Shown: one piece after another, positions 63,030 through 64,000 of the stretch | Numbering within the stretch: the stretch's first letter is position 1 | Layout: each line of letters begins with the position of its first letter | Source of the DNA: Trichobilharzia szidati | Lineage: Eukaryota; Platyhelminthes; Trematoda; Strigeidida; Schistosomatidae | Reading direction: 5' to 3' | DNA: 64,000 nucleotides | NCBI GenBank assembly: GCA_944472155.2 | Contig: OX235279.1 | Coordinates: forward strand, 55,525,564-55,589,563 | Notes under the pieces: generated by a model | Told to the model about the DNA's origin: nothing | The model's database searches: none | Seen by the model: only the letters and a program-made list of their open reading frames with translations | Program-made: the position numbers and the translations under genes

Positions 63030-64000
63030 ATATGCTGCTGCTGCTGGATTCAACATAGAACTTGGCACCGAAGTGCCGCAGTTCGAGTTGCCACGTTCCA
63101 AATAGCACACAAAGGTAGACAAGAAAATGAGTGAAGAGAATCAATAGAGTTTAGACAAGTATAAGAGTGAAATAGAATGAGTAATGGTAGAAAGGAATAT
63201 GAAGGTTAAAGAGACTGAATACATCTGCGCCATTGACAACGATTTTGAGCCATGTCACCTATTGTCTCCAGCCATTGATTCTTAGAGTCCCGAGGGCCCC
63301 AACCCGGAAGTCTGCATCTCCCTACCTGACTCACTTTACCTGTCAGGGATTTCATGGATTGATGCCATGTTTTTGTCTGGCCACCACTTACTCTTTTCCA
63401 ACCTGCACCTATATCAGCTAGTAATGCCCGTCGGAGGAGGCGATGGTTAGGCATGTGCAGCACGTGACCTAGCAATCTCATTCTATGTAACTTTATAGCC
63501 TCGTCGATTGATTTTCCCTCTTTGTCCAACACTCTACGTCTATCGTCAACATTACTTACCTTATTATACCACCTAACGTGAGAAAGAGATCGTAAACATC
63601 TATGATCAAAAGCAGTCAACCTTTTCATGTCTTCAACTCGTATTGGCCATGTTTCAGAGCCATAGAGAGGACGGAGCGAACTGCTGAGCAGTACACACGT
63701 CCCTTGGTTGATAGCCGGATGTCACGCCTACGCCAGGGACGGTGTAAGTTAGCGAAAGCGGCTCGAGCTTTTTGGGTCCGTGCTGAGATTTCGTCACCAA
63801 TCAATCCGTTGGTGCTGATACAACTTCCCAAATAGTTGAAGTGTCCAACATGTTCTATCACTTCACTACCTATCACTAAGCCAGGAGTTGACGTGGTCCA
63901 GTCCTGTAGCAGCATCTTACATTTTACATGGTCGAATCGCATACCAAACATACGAAGATTGCTGCTCAAGGTGTTCAGAAGACATCGCAGTAAAAAAGTT
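63030..64000 (-). mobile_element. RTE-clade LINE, family B copy B2, 3' part (runs off window)
   Basis: Minus-strand 3' half of a family B/C-type element. It covers the region after RT motif C: MFGMRF, CKMLLQDWTTSTP, YLGSCISTNGLIGDEISART, then in another frame TAFDHRCLRSLSHVRWY, LLGHVLHMPNHRL, WKRVSGGQTKTWHQSMK and GDMAQNRCQWRRCIQ at the protein C terminus. The 3' end matches B1 up to GTTCTATGTTGAATCCAGC, followed by a CAG repeat. It begins near 63030 and continues past 64000. It lies upstream of the first ATR exon found. Confidence 0.88.

Noticed and set aside
1..64000. Bacterial-type operon, CRISPR array, defence island or prophage
   Set aside because: Spliced animal gene, no compact ORF clusters, no regular short repeats with spacers.

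Overview
This window is eukaryotic and most probably from a blood fluke (Schistosoma or a close relative). It is AT-rich, and its introns are packed with RTE-clade LINEs that have an APE-type endonuclease and a reverse transcriptase, Penelope-like debris and tRNA-derived SINEs. Its gene has very short 5'-side introns (41 and 47 bp) beside introns of several kb. The genus call is inference; no database was searched.

One host gene spans almost the whole window on the minus strand: an ATR (mei-41/Rad3-type) checkpoint kinase. I traced 36 exons by splice sites and by unbroken codon phase from each exon to the next. The first, at 62137-62207, is tentative; the last, at 1-224, is cut by the window edge. 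Without the tentative exon they encode about 2140 residues: N-terminal HEAT region (about 62-26 kb), UME region (19.7-12 kb), the conserved GAIDP block (11.5 kb), and most of the FAT domain (10.6-0 kb). The kinase and FATC domains lie beyond position 1. The initiator methionine and promoter were not found.

Everything else is intronic. LINE family A has two near-identical inverted copies (14.69-18.50 kb plus, 38.77-42.58 kb minus) and an old decayed copy (48.6-51.66 kb minus). Family B has a copy with a 12-bp target-site duplication and an internal deletion that removes the RT catalytic motif (55.77-58.81 kb plus), and the 3' part of another copy (63.03 kb to window end, minus). Family C has two copies in the same orientation (33.11-34.55 kb and 44.87-47.96 kb). 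The second carries an inverted patch of its own family and a nested family D fragment. Family D has a long decayed copy (22.97-26.27 kb minus), a copy split by the second A element (37.66-38.77 and 42.59-44.27 kb plus), and several 3' ends. There are also two copies of a tRNA-derived SINE, a SINE-like unit whose ends match LINE D, a Penelope-like GIY-YIG remnant with a hammerhead-like motif, and AT-rich microsatellites.

I see no gene cluster that would be an undescribed biochemical system. The unusual part is the architecture: complementary 3.8-kb LINE copies flank exons 9-22 of a checkpoint kinase gene, and the LINE copies share lesions, which suggests that already broken elements were mobilised in trans.
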